Shown here one piece after another: positions 7,213 to 15,052 of a stretch of DNA of 29,967 bases. Position 1 is the stretch's first letter, and each line of letters starts with the position of its first letter. Source of the DNA: DASZTU01 sp035547675 (GTDB lineage Bacteria > Pseudomonadota > Alphaproteobacteria > Rhizobiales > Devosiaceae); NCBI GenBank assembly GCA_035547675.1, contig DASZUI010000120.1, positions 1-29,967 on the forward strand, in the 5' to 3' direction. The notes below the pieces were generated by a model. It was given only the letters and a program-made list of their open reading frames with translations. It was not told where the DNA came from and searched no databases. The position numbers and the translations under genes are program-made.

Positions 7213-7851
7213 ATGGCGGAGCGTTGGGACCAGCGGATTTACGGGCAGGGCGGCGGCTATGGCCAGACCGGGCCGGGATTCAATTTCGGCGACGAGCCGG
7301 TGCCGGGCCTCGACTCGGCGCCCTATCGCGTGCCGATTTCCCGCGAGGCCGGCGGCTTCCATGCCGGCCCCTACGAGGCGCGGCACTACCGCGAGTTCAG
7401 CGAGCGCGAACCGGGCTCGCAGCACGATCAATATGGTTTCGACAGGGGCGACAGGCCGGTCAATACCGGCCACCGGACGGTCGACCATCGCGGCCGGGGC
7501 CCGCGCAATTATCGCCGCGCCGACCGGCGGATCGAGGAAGACGTCAGCGAGGCGCTGATGCAGGACCGCTGGCTCGATGCCACCGCGATCGAGGTGCTGG
7601 TTTCGGGCGGGGAGGTGACCCTCAACGGCACGGTCGACAGCCGCGAGGCCAAGCACCGGGCCGAGGAGCTGGCCGAGAAGGTCTCGGGCGTCCGCCATGT
7701 GCAGAACAATCTGCGCATCGAGCTGACCAATGTGAATTATCGCCCGCCATCGCCGCTCGAAGGTGCAAGGCGGCCGCATGCGAAGTCGGAGGATACGGCG
7801 GAGCAGGGGCGGGTGCCGGGGCAGGGCCTGCGCGATATCGGGCGACACTGA
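7213..7851 (+). CDS. BON-domain protein with a Gly/Arg/Tyr-rich N-terminal region
   Basis: A 212-residue protein. Residues 1-97 are low-complexity and rich in Gly, Arg, Tyr, Asp and His. Residues 98-172 form a BON domain (RRIEEDVSEALMQDRWLDA, then VLVSGGEVTLNGTV and HRAEELAEKVSGVRHVQNNL). The C-terminal tail is basic. BON domains are associated with phospholipid binding and envelope or osmotic stress (OsmY/Kbp-type). No signal peptide or membrane helix is visible, so it is probably cytoplasmic or exported by an unseen route. GGGAGCGGAAG precedes the ATG. Similar modular proteins are common in Hyphomicrobiales and are usually of unknown function. Confidence 0.82.
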   Translation: MAERWDQRIYGQGGGYGQTGPGFNFGDEPVPGLDSAPYRVPISREAGGFHAGPYEARHYREFSEREPGSQHDQYGFDRGDRPVNTGHRTVDHRGRGPRNYRRADRRIEEDVSEALMQDRWLDATAIEVLVSGGEVTLNGTVDSREAKHRAEELAEKVSGVRHVQNNLRIELTNVNYRPPSPLEGARRPHAKSEDTAEQGRVPGQGLRDIGRH

Positions 7852-7955
7852 GGCGGCGGGCTCATCTCTCCAGCGGCGTCGCGCCGCACCGCTGAACCTT
7901 TCATTTGGCCACAAAGTTCAGGCTCGCTGGAGAGGTTCTTGCCGTGGAGGAAGAG

Positions 7956-8615
7956 ATGTTCCGTATTCTTGCGGTTCTCTTTGTGCTGCTGCCGGGGCTG
8001 GCCACGCCGGCGGCGGCGATGGATTTCAGCGTGCTTCAGGCCAAGAGCGGGCAGCGCGTGGTGCTGGCCGCCGGCGAAATCATGCCGGGCGATGCGCGGC
8101 TGCTCGCGCAAGCGCTGGCGCTCGCGACCCGGGGGCGCAACGGTACCAAGCAATTGCTGCTCGACAGCCCCGGCGGCACGGTAGGCGACGCGCTTGCCAT
8201 GGCGGATGTGATGGATGCCGAGCGGGTCTCGACCGAGGTGCCGTCGGGCGCCATCTGCGCCTCGGCATGCGCCAGCGTGCTGTTCGTGTCGGGCAAGTAC
8301 CGCGCCGTCGACAAGGGCGGGGCGCTGGTGATCCACAGCTGCTACGACGCGCGCAATGGACAGCAGGTGGATTTCTGCAACGCCATGATTTCCGCCCACG
8401 CGCAATATGAGGGCGCATCGGGCGCCGTCATGATGGCCATGCAGGAGGCGGCGGGCACCAATGCGGCGCTGGTGCTGGGCAGCAATGGGGCGGCCTGCTT
8501 CGGGCTGACCGGACGGGCGGGAAGCGGCGCCCGCGACGGCACGCCGCCCTGCCTGAGGACCGCCAGTCCCAGGCCGGCCGGAGTCAGGCCGCGGGACCGC
8601 CGCGGCGCCCGGTGA
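7956..8615 (+). CDS. Secreted ClpP/crotonase-fold protein (COG3904-like)
   Basis: A 219-residue protein with a signal peptide (MFRILAVLFVLLPGLATPAAA, cleavage near 21). The mature part shows the ClpP-like features LLLDSPGGTVGDALAMADVM (SPGG at 71-74) and SGAICASACASVLFVSG. S103 within the CxSxC pattern is the candidate nucleophile, and HSC near 129-131 could supply a histidine. This matches the periplasmic ClpP-fold family often annotated as COG3904, whose substrates are unknown. The last 35 residues are Pro/Arg-rich and not family-like, and the gene runs 32 bases into the convergent DUF423 gene, so the tail may be recent read-through extension or a frameshift. GGAGGAAG precedes ATG 7956; an upstream in-frame ATG at 7905 is rejected. 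Confidence 0.72.
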   Translation: MFRILAVLFVLLPGLATPAAAMDFSVLQAKSGQRVVLAAGEIMPGDARLLAQALALATRGRNGTKQLLLDSPGGTVGDALAMADVMDAERVSTEVPSGAICASACASVLFVSGKYRAVDKGGALVIHSCYDARNGQQVDFCNAMISAHAQYEGASGAVMMAMQEAAGTNAALVLGSNGAACFGLTGRAGSGARDGTPPCLRTASPRPAGVRPRDRRGAR

Positions 8616-8949
8616 AAGCCGAGGCGGCGAGCAGCAGCCAGCCGATGATCAGCAGCCCGCCGCCGATCGGCGCCATCGCCGGCAGCGGCGAGGTGCCGTT
8701 CAGCGACAGCACCGTCAGGTCGCCGGCGAACAGCACCAGCCCCACGACCAGCACCCAGCCGGCAATGATGGCGAGGCGGCTCGCCAGCAGCGCGATCCCG
8801 ATGAGCGCGGCGGCATGGAAGAGCAGGAAGTCGGCGGCGATCGTCAGGTTCGGCTGGCCGAGATGGGCGGCGCCCGCGGCAGTTGCGACGCCCAGCGCGC
8901 CGGCAATGCCGGCGGCGGCCAGCAGGGCTCTGTCGAAATCGCGCGCCAT
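8584..8949 (-). CDS. DUF423 family inner-membrane protein
   Basis: A 121-residue protein with four predicted transmembrane segments. It matches the DUF423/YgdD family pattern: early AAAGIAGALGVATAAGAAHL, then FHAAALIGIAL, GLVLFAGDLTVLSLNG and PIGGGLLIIGWLLLA. Length and order agree with the family. Function is unknown; members are small inner-membrane proteins. ATG 8947-8949 follows GGAGG. It converges on the secreted ClpP-fold gene, whose 3' end overlaps it by 32 bases, and diverges from the Tam-like gene at 9115. Confidence 0.9.
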   Translation of the reverse strand: MARDFDRALLAAAGIAGALGVATAAGAAHLGQPNLTIAADFLLFHAAALIGIALLASRLAIIAGWVLVVGLVLFAGDLTVLSLNGTSPLPAMAPIGGGLLIIGWLLLAASAFTGRRGGPAA

Positions 8950-9114
8950 CCGATCCTCCGTCGTGAAGGGAAGAACCACAATCACCCGAGGTGGGAAAGG
9001 GGATTTCTAACCCGGCGCGACTGCGAACGGCCTTCGACGGATGTTTCGGCCGAAGCGGCTGGCCACCTGCGCCGGCCGATGCTATCCCGCCCCCCGCGTC
9101 AAGGAGGCTTTGCG

Positions 9115-9879
9115 ATGAACGACTGGTCACCCGCCACTTACCTGAAATTCGAGGACGAGCGGACGCGGCCGGCGCGCGATCTGCTGGCGCAGGTGCCGCT
9201 CGAGCGCGTCGGGCGGGCAATCGACATGGGCTGCGGGCCCGGCAATTCCACCGAGCTCATCGCGGCGCGCTTTCCCGAGGCGGACATCATCGGGCTCGAT
9301 TCGTCGCCGGCCATGCTCGCCGAGGCCCGGCAACGGCTGCCGAAGCTGCGCTTCGAGACGGCGGACGCCGCAAGCTGGGTGCCGGAGGGCGACGTCGACC
9401 TGGTTTTCGCCAATGCCATCTACCAATGGGTGCCGGGCCATCTCGAGCAATTGCCGAAGGTGCTCGCGGCGCTGCGGCCGGGTGCGGTGCTCGCCGTGCA
9501 GATGCCGGACAATCTCGGCGAGCCGTCGCACCAGATGATGCGGGAGACGGCGGCCGAAGGCCCGTGGGCGGCGCGGCTCAGGGACGCGGCGCGTTCGCCG
9601 CTGCCGCCGGTCCGCCGCTATTACGATGCGCTTAAACCCTTCGCGAGCCGGCTCGACATCTGGCACATCGACTACAATCACGCGCTGGCCGACGCCGCCG
9701 CCATCGTCGACTGGGTGAAGGGAACGGGCTTGCGGCCCTTCGTCGACCCGCTGTCGCCCGAGGAACGCGAGGCGTTCCTCGGCGCTTATCTCGAAAGGAT
9801 CGCCGCTGGCTATCCGCCGCTCTCGGACGGCAAGGTGCTGCTGCGCTTTCCGCGCCTGTTCATCGTCGCCCAGCGCTAG
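9115..9879 (+). CDS. tam: Trans-aconitate 2-methyltransferase
   Basis: A 254-residue class I SAM-dependent methyltransferase, the size of E. coli Tam (252). The N-terminus NDWSPATYLKFEDERTRPARDLL is characteristic of Tam. The SAM-binding motif I is DMGCGPGNST at 37-46, the acidic residue after strand 2 lies in GLDSSPAML, and VFANAIYQWV is motif IV. The family methylates trans-aconitate, an inhibitory isomer of the TCA intermediate cis-aconitate, in the cytosol. AAGGAGG is correctly spaced before ATG 9115; a long upstream in-frame extension is antisense to DUF423 and is rejected. The TAG stop overlaps the first bases of a dispersed repeat. Confidence 0.92.
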   Translation: MNDWSPATYLKFEDERTRPARDLLAQVPLERVGRAIDMGCGPGNSTELIAARFPEADIIGLDSSPAMLAEARQRLPKLRFETADAASWVPEGDVDLVFANAIYQWVPGHLEQLPKVLAALRPGAVLAVQMPDNLGEPSHQMMRETAAEGPWAARLRDAARSPLPPVRRYYDALKPFASRLDIWHIDYNHALADAAAIVDWVKGTGLRPFVDPLSPEEREAFLGAYLERIAAGYPPLSDGKVLLRFPRLFIVAQR

Positions 9880-10002
9880 AGCATTTCACGTTCTGATTGC
9901 ATCAGAACGTGAGCTTTAAGTTCTTGAGTTGTCGCGTTTTCGTGGTTCGACAAGCTCACCATGAGGCCGGAAAAGTGGAACCACTTTTCCTGAAAACGCT
10001 CT
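9878..10002. repeat. Terminal-inverted intergenic repeat with a nested second repeat
   Basis: The element is bounded by AGAGC (9878-9882) and GCTCT (9998-10002). It holds two strong hairpins: CACGTTCTGAT / ATCAGAACGTG with a 3-base loop (9887-9911), and GGAAAAGTGG / CCACTTTTCC with a 2-base loop (9969-9990). This architecture resembles RIME-like intergenic elements of rhizobia. Between the hairpins, at about 9942-9966, lies GGTTCGACAAGCTCACCATG, part of the other repeat family in this window, which suggests one element landed in the other. The tam stop codon shares its last two bases with the element. Confidence 0.8.
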
Positions 10003-10013
10003 GGAGGTGTTTC

Positions 10014-10844
10014 ATGGCCAGCCGTTTCGAGGTGCCGTTTGACAGTGCCGTGCTCGTGGGCGACACGGATGGCTTCGGCCTGCCGGTGGTGTTCCTGCAT
10101 GCCGGGGTTGCGGACCGGCGCATGTGGGCCGAGCAGATGCGGTCGGTGGCCGATGCCGGCTTCCACGTCGTCAGCTATGACCGGCGCGGCTTCGGGGAGA
10201 CGGAATCTCCCGATGAGCCGTTCAGCCACCTCGCCGATCTCGAAGCGGTGCTCGACCAGCTCAGCATCAATGCGGCGATCCTGGTGGGCAACTCGATGGG
10301 CGGCGCCTTGGCGATCGATTTCGCGCTCGAGCATCCCGACCGCACCATCGCCCTCGTGCTGATCGGGACGGCCGTGTCGGGCGCGCCGCAGCCCGAGTTC
10401 TCGGACAAGATGCTGGAGCTTTTCGGGGCGCGCGGCTACGCCGAGGAGCGCCGGCAATGGGGTACCGTCGCCAATATCGACGCGCAGGTCTGGCTCGACG
10501 GGCTCGAAAGCGAAAGGGGGCGCGTGAGCGGGCCGCTGCGGGAGCTTTTCATCGAGATGGACCGCCAGGCGCTGGGCAAGCCGAAACTCACCCAGGAAGA
10601 GGAACCGCAGCCGGCCTACGACAATGTCGCGGCGATCACCGCGCCGACGCTGCTGGTGGCCGGCGAACTCGACCTGCCGGCGATACTCGACCGTCACGAC
10701 GAACTGTCCGAGGAGTTGGAGAACGGCTTCGCCGTGACGCTCGAGGACACGGCGCACCTGCCGAGCTTCGAGCGGCCGGACCTGTTCGATCCGCTGCTGC
10801 TCGAATTCCTCGAGGCGGTGGCCGGCGAGGGCGAGGAAGAATAG
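10014..10844 (+). CDS. Alpha/beta hydrolase
   Basis: A 276-residue alpha/beta-hydrolase fold protein. The oxyanion-region motif is VVFLHAGVADRRMW (HAG in place of the usual HG), YDRRGFGETE follows strand 4, and the nucleophile elbow is GNSMGG with S94. D220 (AGELDLPA) and H248 (DTAHLPSFERPD) complete a plausible catalytic triad. It has no signal peptide. Substrate is unknown; the family includes esterases, C-C hydrolases and haloperoxidase-like enzymes. ATG 10014 follows GGAGG; the open frame continues upstream only through repeat DNA. It converges on the attachment-family gene with five bases between the stops. Confidence 0.87.
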   Translation: MASRFEVPFDSAVLVGDTDGFGLPVVFLHAGVADRRMWAEQMRSVADAGFHVVSYDRRGFGETESPDEPFSHLADLEAVLDQLSINAAILVGNSMGGALAIDFALEHPDRTIALVLIGTAVSGAPQPEFSDKMLELFGARGYAEERRQWGTVANIDAQVWLDGLESERGRVSGPLRELFIEMDRQALGKPKLTQEEEPQPAYDNVAAITAPTLLVAGELDLPAILDRHDELSEELENGFAVTLEDTAHLPSFERPDLFDPLLLEFLEAVAGEGEEE

Positions 10845-10849
10845 GGGCC

Positions 10850-11302
10850 TTACACCGCGAGCATGCCGTCGAAATGCCTGGGCAGGTCGGGGAGCGGCAC
10901 GTTGGTGAGGTCCTTGGGCACTTCGGCCACGATTGCCTTGTCGAGTTCCGCGTCGAGGGCACCGCGGAGATTGCCGAGCGCGGTGGGATCGGCGGCGATG
11001 ATCAGCCGGTCGAAGCCGCCTTCCTCGAATCGCTGGCGCAATTGCTGGGCCAGGCGCTTGGCGAACCCCATTTCGCGATAGGCGGCCGGATCGGTCGTCG
11101 GCTCGATGGCGCTGCGGCCGCGGCCGACCGACGAAAAGGCCCGGCCGGGCCGGTCGGCTTCGATGTCCTGGTCCCGCAGGCGCTCCTGCTCGAAGGCAAA
11201 GCCGTCCACGGGGGCGAGCCCCTTGCCGGGGCCCCGATTTTCAAAGGCGCGGGCGCGCGCGCCGTCGGCGACGACGATCCAGGTGACGACGGGCTTGATC
11301 AT
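10850..11302 (-). CDS. Host attachment family protein (baeRF12-like)
   Basis: A 150-residue protein starting MIKPVVTWIVVADGARARAFENRG. It contains YREMGFAKRLAQQLRQRFEEGGFDRLIIAADPTALGNLRGAL and ends with a segment VPKDLTNVPLPDLPRHF. This matches the Pfam family first named for Agrobacterium host-cell attachment, now grouped with archaeo-eukaryotic release-factor-like (baeRF) domains. The original attachment role is not established for most members, and a ribosome-linked or stress role is also possible. ATG 11300-11302 is preceded by GGAGG; 22 upstream codons are excluded. Confidence 0.88.
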   Translation of the reverse strand: MIKPVVTWIVVADGARARAFENRGPGKGLAPVDGFAFEQERLRDQDIEADRPGRAFSSVGRGRSAIEPTTDPAAYREMGFAKRLAQQLRQRFEEGGFDRLIIAADPTALGNLRGALDAELDKAIVAEVPKDLTNVPLPDLPRHFDGMLAV

Positions 11303-11591
11303 GCTGTCCTCCGCTTCGCCGGGACAACGTGCGAGCCCGCCCAAAGGTTGAGCGGTCGGTAAATGCAATTTCCGCCGGTCTGCTCCTGCTGTCCAAGCTG
11401 CTCGCGGCAGCTTCTCAGGGGCTTAAACATCGGTTGCCGCCGGTAGCCCGGTCCGCCGCGCCGGCTTAACGGACCCGCGCCGATTTCCGTAAAACTTTCA
11501 GCAAATCCGATGCTTGGGCTTCAGGGCAAAGCGAGGCTCCTTGCCCAGACTTACCCGGTCAACGGCTGGAAAAATGCCGAAGGGGAAGCAA
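11303..11591. other. Divergent intergenic region, no gene seen
   Basis: These 289 bases separate the minus-strand attachment-family gene from the DUF2336 gene, so both promoters should lie here. No repeat module, RNA gene or convincing palindrome was recognised. An open frame from 11514 continues into the DUF2336 gene but lacks family character. Confidence 0.5.
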
Positions 11592-12725
11592 ATGCAGGAA
11601 TCCGAAGACGGCGCGCGCGCCTTTTCCACCTTCAGGGTGCTGAACGGCGACGCCAATACGGCCGAGCGCGACCAGCTCTTCCGAAATATGGCGCGGCTCT
11701 TCTCCTATGTTTCGGATCGCTGCGACGACGAGCAGGTCGCCCAGTATGACGAAGTCCTGTGCCAGCTGGCGGAACTGGTCGAGATCGAGGCGCGGGCGCA
11801 TGTCGCCAAGCTCTTGGCGCCGCTCGACCGCGCACCGGGCACGGTGGTGGTCAAGCTCGCCAATGACGACATCGAGGTCGCCCGGCCGCTGCTCGAATTC
11901 TCCAACGTGCTTTCCGATGACGATCTCATCGACATCATCATGCATCGGACCGAGGCCCATCGCGTGGCCATTGCCGGCCGCACGCCGATGACGCAGCGAG
12001 TGGGCGAGGCGCTGATCGAGCATGGCGGCACCAGTTCGGTGTCGCGGCTGGTTCGTAATGCCGAGGCGGAGATCGGGCCGGCCATGCTGGAGCGGCTGGT
12101 GGAGCGCGCGGAGCGCGATCCGCAGCTCATGGAAGATTTGCGCGGCCGCAGCGACATCGACTGGTCGAGCCTCAGGGGCGAGATCGACAATGCCGCCGCC
12201 AAGGTGCTGGACACGCTGGGCGAAGTGTCGCAGCGCGTCGATCCGGTGGCGGCGGGCAAGGTTCATGCGGTGGTTTACAACCGCATGCGCAACCGGGCGG
12301 GCTTTTCCTCCAAGGAGTGGAAGGTCGCCTATAACCAAGTCAAGGCGCTCGAGGATCGCAAGCAGCTCGACGAGCGCGCGCTGCTGCGCTTTGCCCGCTT
12401 CGGCTATGGCCACCATACGGCGGCAGCCGTCGCGGTGACGCTGCGCGTGGCGCCCGAAGTGATGGTCAAGTGGCTGGCCATGCAGGATTATGTCGCCATC
12501 ACCGTCGCGGCCCGCACGCTGGACCTCTCGCCCGACCTGTTCGAGGCGATGGTTGCCTGCATGCCCTGGCGCGACCTGCCGACCGACGCGGACCGGACCA
12601 ATGTGCGCCTGCGCTACGAGGCGCTGAGCCATGACGAGGCCGTGGGCATTTTCGAGCTGTGGCGCGCCCACGCCTTCCGCAAGCGCGGCCTGCTCGAGGA
12701 AAACCCGGCCATCGGCATTGCCTAA
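11592..12725 (+). CDS. DUF2336 domain-containing protein
   Basis: A 377-residue, helix-rich, cytoplasmic protein of the alphaproteobacterial DUF2336 family. Typical segments are FSYVSDRCDDEQVAQYDEVL, ARAHVAKLLAPLDRAPGTVV, LANDDIEVARPLLEFSNVLSDDDLIDI, AIAGRTPMTQRVGEALIEHG and, near 350, MPWRDLPTDADRTNVRLRYEALSHDEA. The middle looks like HEAT-type helical repeats, suggesting a protein-interaction scaffold; the biochemical role is unknown. ATG 11592 after AGGGGA is chosen; ATG 11574 is six codons upstream and possible. The stop TAA is followed immediately by a dispersed-repeat hairpin. Confidence 0.87.
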   Translation: MQESEDGARAFSTFRVLNGDANTAERDQLFRNMARLFSYVSDRCDDEQVAQYDEVLCQLAELVEIEARAHVAKLLAPLDRAPGTVVVKLANDDIEVARPLLEFSNVLSDDDLIDIIMHRTEAHRVAIAGRTPMTQRVGEALIEHGGTSSVSRLVRNAEAEIGPAMLERLVERAERDPQLMEDLRGRSDIDWSSLRGEIDNAAAKVLDTLGEVSQRVDPVAAGKVHAVVYNRMRNRAGFSSKEWKVAYNQVKALEDRKQLDERALLRFARFGYGHHTAAAVAVTLRVAPEVMVKWLAMQDYVAITVAARTLDLSPDLFEAMVACMPWRDLPTDADRTNVRLRYEALSHDEAVGIFELWRAHAFRKRGLLEENPAIGIA

Positions 12726-12741
12726 TCAGCCATTCGGCTGG
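12726..12741 (+). terminator. Stop-abutting hairpin, possible terminator
   Basis: CAGCC-ATTC-GGCTG with a flanking T-G wobble begins on the base after stop TAA 12723-12725, followed by ACCTGTTTT. It is the same structure as at 245, 437, 16971 and 23655. A terminator role is inferred from position. Confidence 0.4.
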
Positions 12742-13008
12742 ACCTGTTTTGCGGTGTGGGCAGGTAGGGTGCGCGCTGTCCATCCTTCGACAAGCTCAGG
12801 ATGAGGCTTCGACAAGCTCAGGATGAGGTTGTGGGGACACAAGCCGGGCGAGGACCGCGCGCGTTAACCATGGTTCGAGGCTCGGCTTCGCCTCGCACCT
12901 CACCATGAGGTCGTGGAAATTTCCTCTAACCTCATCCTGAGGTGCGACCGAAGGGAGCCTCGAAGGATGGGCAGCGCGCGCCCACCTTCCACTGGACCTT
13001 CCCGCGCT
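12726..13008. repeat. Composite dispersed repeats between DUF2336 and ArsR genes
   Basis: This gap of about 300 bases is filled with repeat modules. It starts with the stop-abutting hairpin (12726-12741), followed by GCGGTGTGGGCAGGTAGGG. Next is CTTCGACAAGCTCAGGATG in a perfect 22-base tandem duplication (12785-12806 and 12807-12828). Then come the CCATGGTTCGAGGCTCGG ... CACCTCACCATGAGGT palindrome (about 12869-12911) and an inverted CCTCATCCTGAGG ... AAGGATGGGCAGCGCGCG end. No gene is visible. Confidence 0.8.
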
Positions 13009-13011
13009 CTA

Positions 13012-13033
13012 CATATAAAGATATCTTTATATG
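13012..13033. promoter_or_regulatory. Perfect 22-bp palindrome, probable SahR-type operator
   Basis: Half-site CATATAAAGAT is followed directly by its exact reverse complement, centred between 13022 and 13023. It is AT-rich in a GC-rich context and ends seven bases before the TTG start of the ArsR-methyltransferase gene. From memory it matches the AAAGATATCTTT core described for SahR regulators of methionine/SAM-cycle genes in Proteobacteria. Bound protein here would block transcription or translation of the regulator and metF. Confidence 0.85.
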
Positions 13034-13040
13034 AGGGGCA

Positions 13041-14006
13041 TTGGTCTTGGCTGGACTGGCGATCTGGGTTGAGGTGCTGCGCGCGGCGGGGGAGGCGACC
13101 CGGCTGCGGCTTTTGGCGCTTCTGGCGGATGGCGAGCATTCGGTCAAGGACCTGACCGAGATCCTCGGGCAGAGCCAGCCGCGGATTTCCCGACACCTTA
13201 AGCTCCTTGCCGATGCGCGGCTGATCGAGCGCAATGCCGAAGGCGCCTGGGCCTATTACCGGCTGGCCGAGGGCGAGGCGGCGGAGGTGGCGCGCTCGCT
13301 GGTGGCTCGCATCGACCCCGACGATCCGGACCGGCTGCACGACCGGGCGCGGCTGGCGGCGGTCCGCAATGCGCAGGCGGGACAGGCCGCCGCCTATTTC
13401 GCCAAAGTCGCGGACAGCTGGGACGTGCTGCGTCAGCTCCATGTGCCGGAATCCGATGTCGAAGGCGCCATCCTCAAGGCGCTGGAGGGCCGCAAGGCCG
13501 ACCTGCTGCTGGATGTCGGCACCGGCACCGGCCGCATGCTGGAGCTGCTCAGGGACCATTATCGGCGCGGCATCGGCATCGATCGCAGCCGCGAAATGCT
13601 GACCGTGGCTCGGGCCAAGCTGGCGGCGGCGGGCATCGCCCATGCGCAGGTGCGGCTGGGTGATATTTCCAATATCGACCCGTCGATCGGCCTAGCCGAC
13701 ATCGTGGTCGTCCACCAGGTGCTGCACTATTTCGACGATCCGGGCCGGGTCATCGCGGACATGGCCGCGGTGCTGAAACCGGGCGGCGAGATGCTGGTCG
13801 TCGATTTCGCGCCGCACGAGCTCGAATTCCTCAGGGCGCATCATGCGCATCGCCGGCTGGGGCTGAGCGAAGCGCAGATGGCGGCCTGGGCCCGGGCGGC
13901 GGGGCTGGCCGTCGCTTCGCTGACGAGTTTTCCGAAAACCGATGCCGAAGGGCTGACGGTGTGCCTGTGGCGCCTCGTCGCCGAGGCGGCGACAAGGAGA
14001 AATTGA
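13041..14006 (+). CDS. ArsR-family regulator fused to a SAM-dependent methyltransferase (SahR-like)
   Basis: A 321-residue fusion. Residues about 8-80 are an ArsR winged helix (EATRLRLLALLADGEHSVKDLTEIL, recognition helix SQPRISRHLKLL). Residues about 125-310 are a class I methyltransferase domain with motif I DVGTGTGRM from D158, then GIDRSREML and VVHQVLHYFDDPGRVI. With metF directly behind and the palindrome just upstream, the likely role is control of the methionine/SAM cycle, the methyltransferase fold sensing SAM or S-adenosylhomocysteine. This is inferred from family and context. The start is unusual: TTG 13041 or TTG 13047 (better spaced from GAGGGG); ATG 13031 is out of frame. The stop overlaps the metF start by one base (TGATG). 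Confidence 0.87.
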   Translation: MVLAGLAIWVEVLRAAGEATRLRLLALLADGEHSVKDLTEILGQSQPRISRHLKLLADARLIERNAEGAWAYYRLAEGEAAEVARSLVARIDPDDPDRLHDRARLAAVRNAQAGQAAAYFAKVADSWDVLRQLHVPESDVEGAILKALEGRKADLLLDVGTGTGRMLELLRDHYRRGIGIDRSREMLTVARAKLAAAGIAHAQVRLGDISNIDPSIGLADIVVVHQVLHYFDDPGRVIADMAAVLKPGGEMLVVDFAPHELEFLRAHHAHRRLGLSEAQMAAWARAAGLAVASLTSFPKTDAEGLTVCLWRLVAEAATRRN

Positions 14007-14908
14007 TGAATACTGGCGTCGACAGCGAGCGGCTGAGCCGGCTGGAGGCGGGCCGGCGGCCGGAGCTGCAGCTGTCCTTCGAGTTCTTTCCGCCCAAGAC
14101 CGATGCAATGGAGGAGCGCTTCTGGGAGAGCCTGCACCGGCTCGCTCCGCTGCAGCCGCGCTTCGTGTCGGTGACCTATGGCGCGGGCGGTTCGACGCGC
14201 GAGCGGACGCTTCGCATGGTGCGGCAGATCAGGGGCGAGGCGGGCCTCGATGCGGCGGCGCACCTCACCTGCGTCGGCGCCTCGAAGGGCGAGGTCGACG
14301 ACGTGGTGCGCGGCTACAAGGATGCCGGCATACGCCGCATCGTGGCGCTCCGCGGCGACCCGCCGGGGGGCGTCGGCCAGCCCTTCGTGCAGCACCCGCA
14401 AGGGTACCGGAACGCCGCCGACCTCGTAGAAGGTATCCGCAAGCTCGGCGATTTCGACATTTCGGTCGCCGCCTATCCCGACAAGCATCCGCAGAGCCCG
14501 AACTGGGATGCCGAAATCGACAATCTGAAGCGCAAGCTCGACGCCGGGGCGAATCGCGCCATCACCCAGATGTTCTTCGACAACCGGAACTATCTGCGCC
14601 TGGTCGAGCGGGCGCGGAAGGCGGGCATTACCGCGCCGATCGTGCCGGGCATCCAGCCCATCCACAGCTTCGCCCAGATCGCCGGCTTTGCGGCGCGCTG
14701 CGGCGCCGTGATCCCGAGCTGGCTCGCCGAGCGCTTTGCGGGCCTCGAGGAGGATCCCGAAACCCATGCGCTGGTGGCCTCGGCGGTGGCGGCGGAGCAG
14801 GTGCTGGAACTGGTGGACGAGGGCGTGACCGAGTTCCATTTCTTCACGCTCAACCGATCGAACCTGGTGCTGGCGCTAGCCCGCGTGCTGGGCCGCCGGC
14901 CGGACTGA
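14006..14908 (+). CDS. metF: 5,10-methylenetetrahydrofolate reductase
   Basis: A 300-residue FAD-dependent TIM-barrel enzyme that reduces 5,10-methylene-THF to 5-methyl-THF, the methyl donor for methionine synthase. Diagnostic segments are SFEFFPPKT, with E26 corresponding to the catalytic Glu of E. coli MetF, then VTYGAGGSTRERT, HLTCVGASK, ALRGDPP, YPDKHP and ITQMFFDN. The length is that of bacterial MetF, without the C-terminal regulatory domain of eukaryotic enzymes. AAGGAGA precedes ATG 14006, which overlaps the ArsR-methyltransferase stop, so the two form one translationally coupled unit presumably governed by the upstream palindrome. Confidence 0.96.
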   Translation: MNTGVDSERLSRLEAGRRPELQLSFEFFPPKTDAMEERFWESLHRLAPLQPRFVSVTYGAGGSTRERTLRMVRQIRGEAGLDAAAHLTCVGASKGEVDDVVRGYKDAGIRRIVALRGDPPGGVGQPFVQHPQGYRNAADLVEGIRKLGDFDISVAAYPDKHPQSPNWDAEIDNLKRKLDAGANRAITQMFFDNRNYLRLVERARKAGITAPIVPGIQPIHSFAQIAGFAARCGAVIPSWLAERFAGLEEDPETHALVASAVAAEQVLELVDEGVTEFHFFTLNRSNLVLALARVLGRRPD

Positions 14909-15052
14909 CACGGCGCCATGCCGATTCCCGCGGGCGAGGGAACTCCTTTTCTCGACACCGGCGATCATCTTGCCGGCTGGCGGCGAATCACAAAAGGGCC
15001 ATGTTGATCGGGTTCTGCTGCCCTTGGCATTGAATACGGATATTGGCCGATC

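Noticed and set aside
9897..10013. 39-residue N-terminal extension of the alpha/beta hydrolase
   Set aside because: It is encoded by repeat DNA and lies upstream of a good ribosome-binding site at ATG 10014.
12785..12828. Two tandem 22-base repeats considered as a CRISPR start
   Set aside because: There are no spacers, only two abutting copies, and the same sequence occurs singly in other dispersed repeats; no cas genes.
13031..13033. ATG in the operator palindrome as start of the ArsR-methyltransferase
   Set aside because: It is out of frame with the protein; TTG 13041 or 13047 is required.
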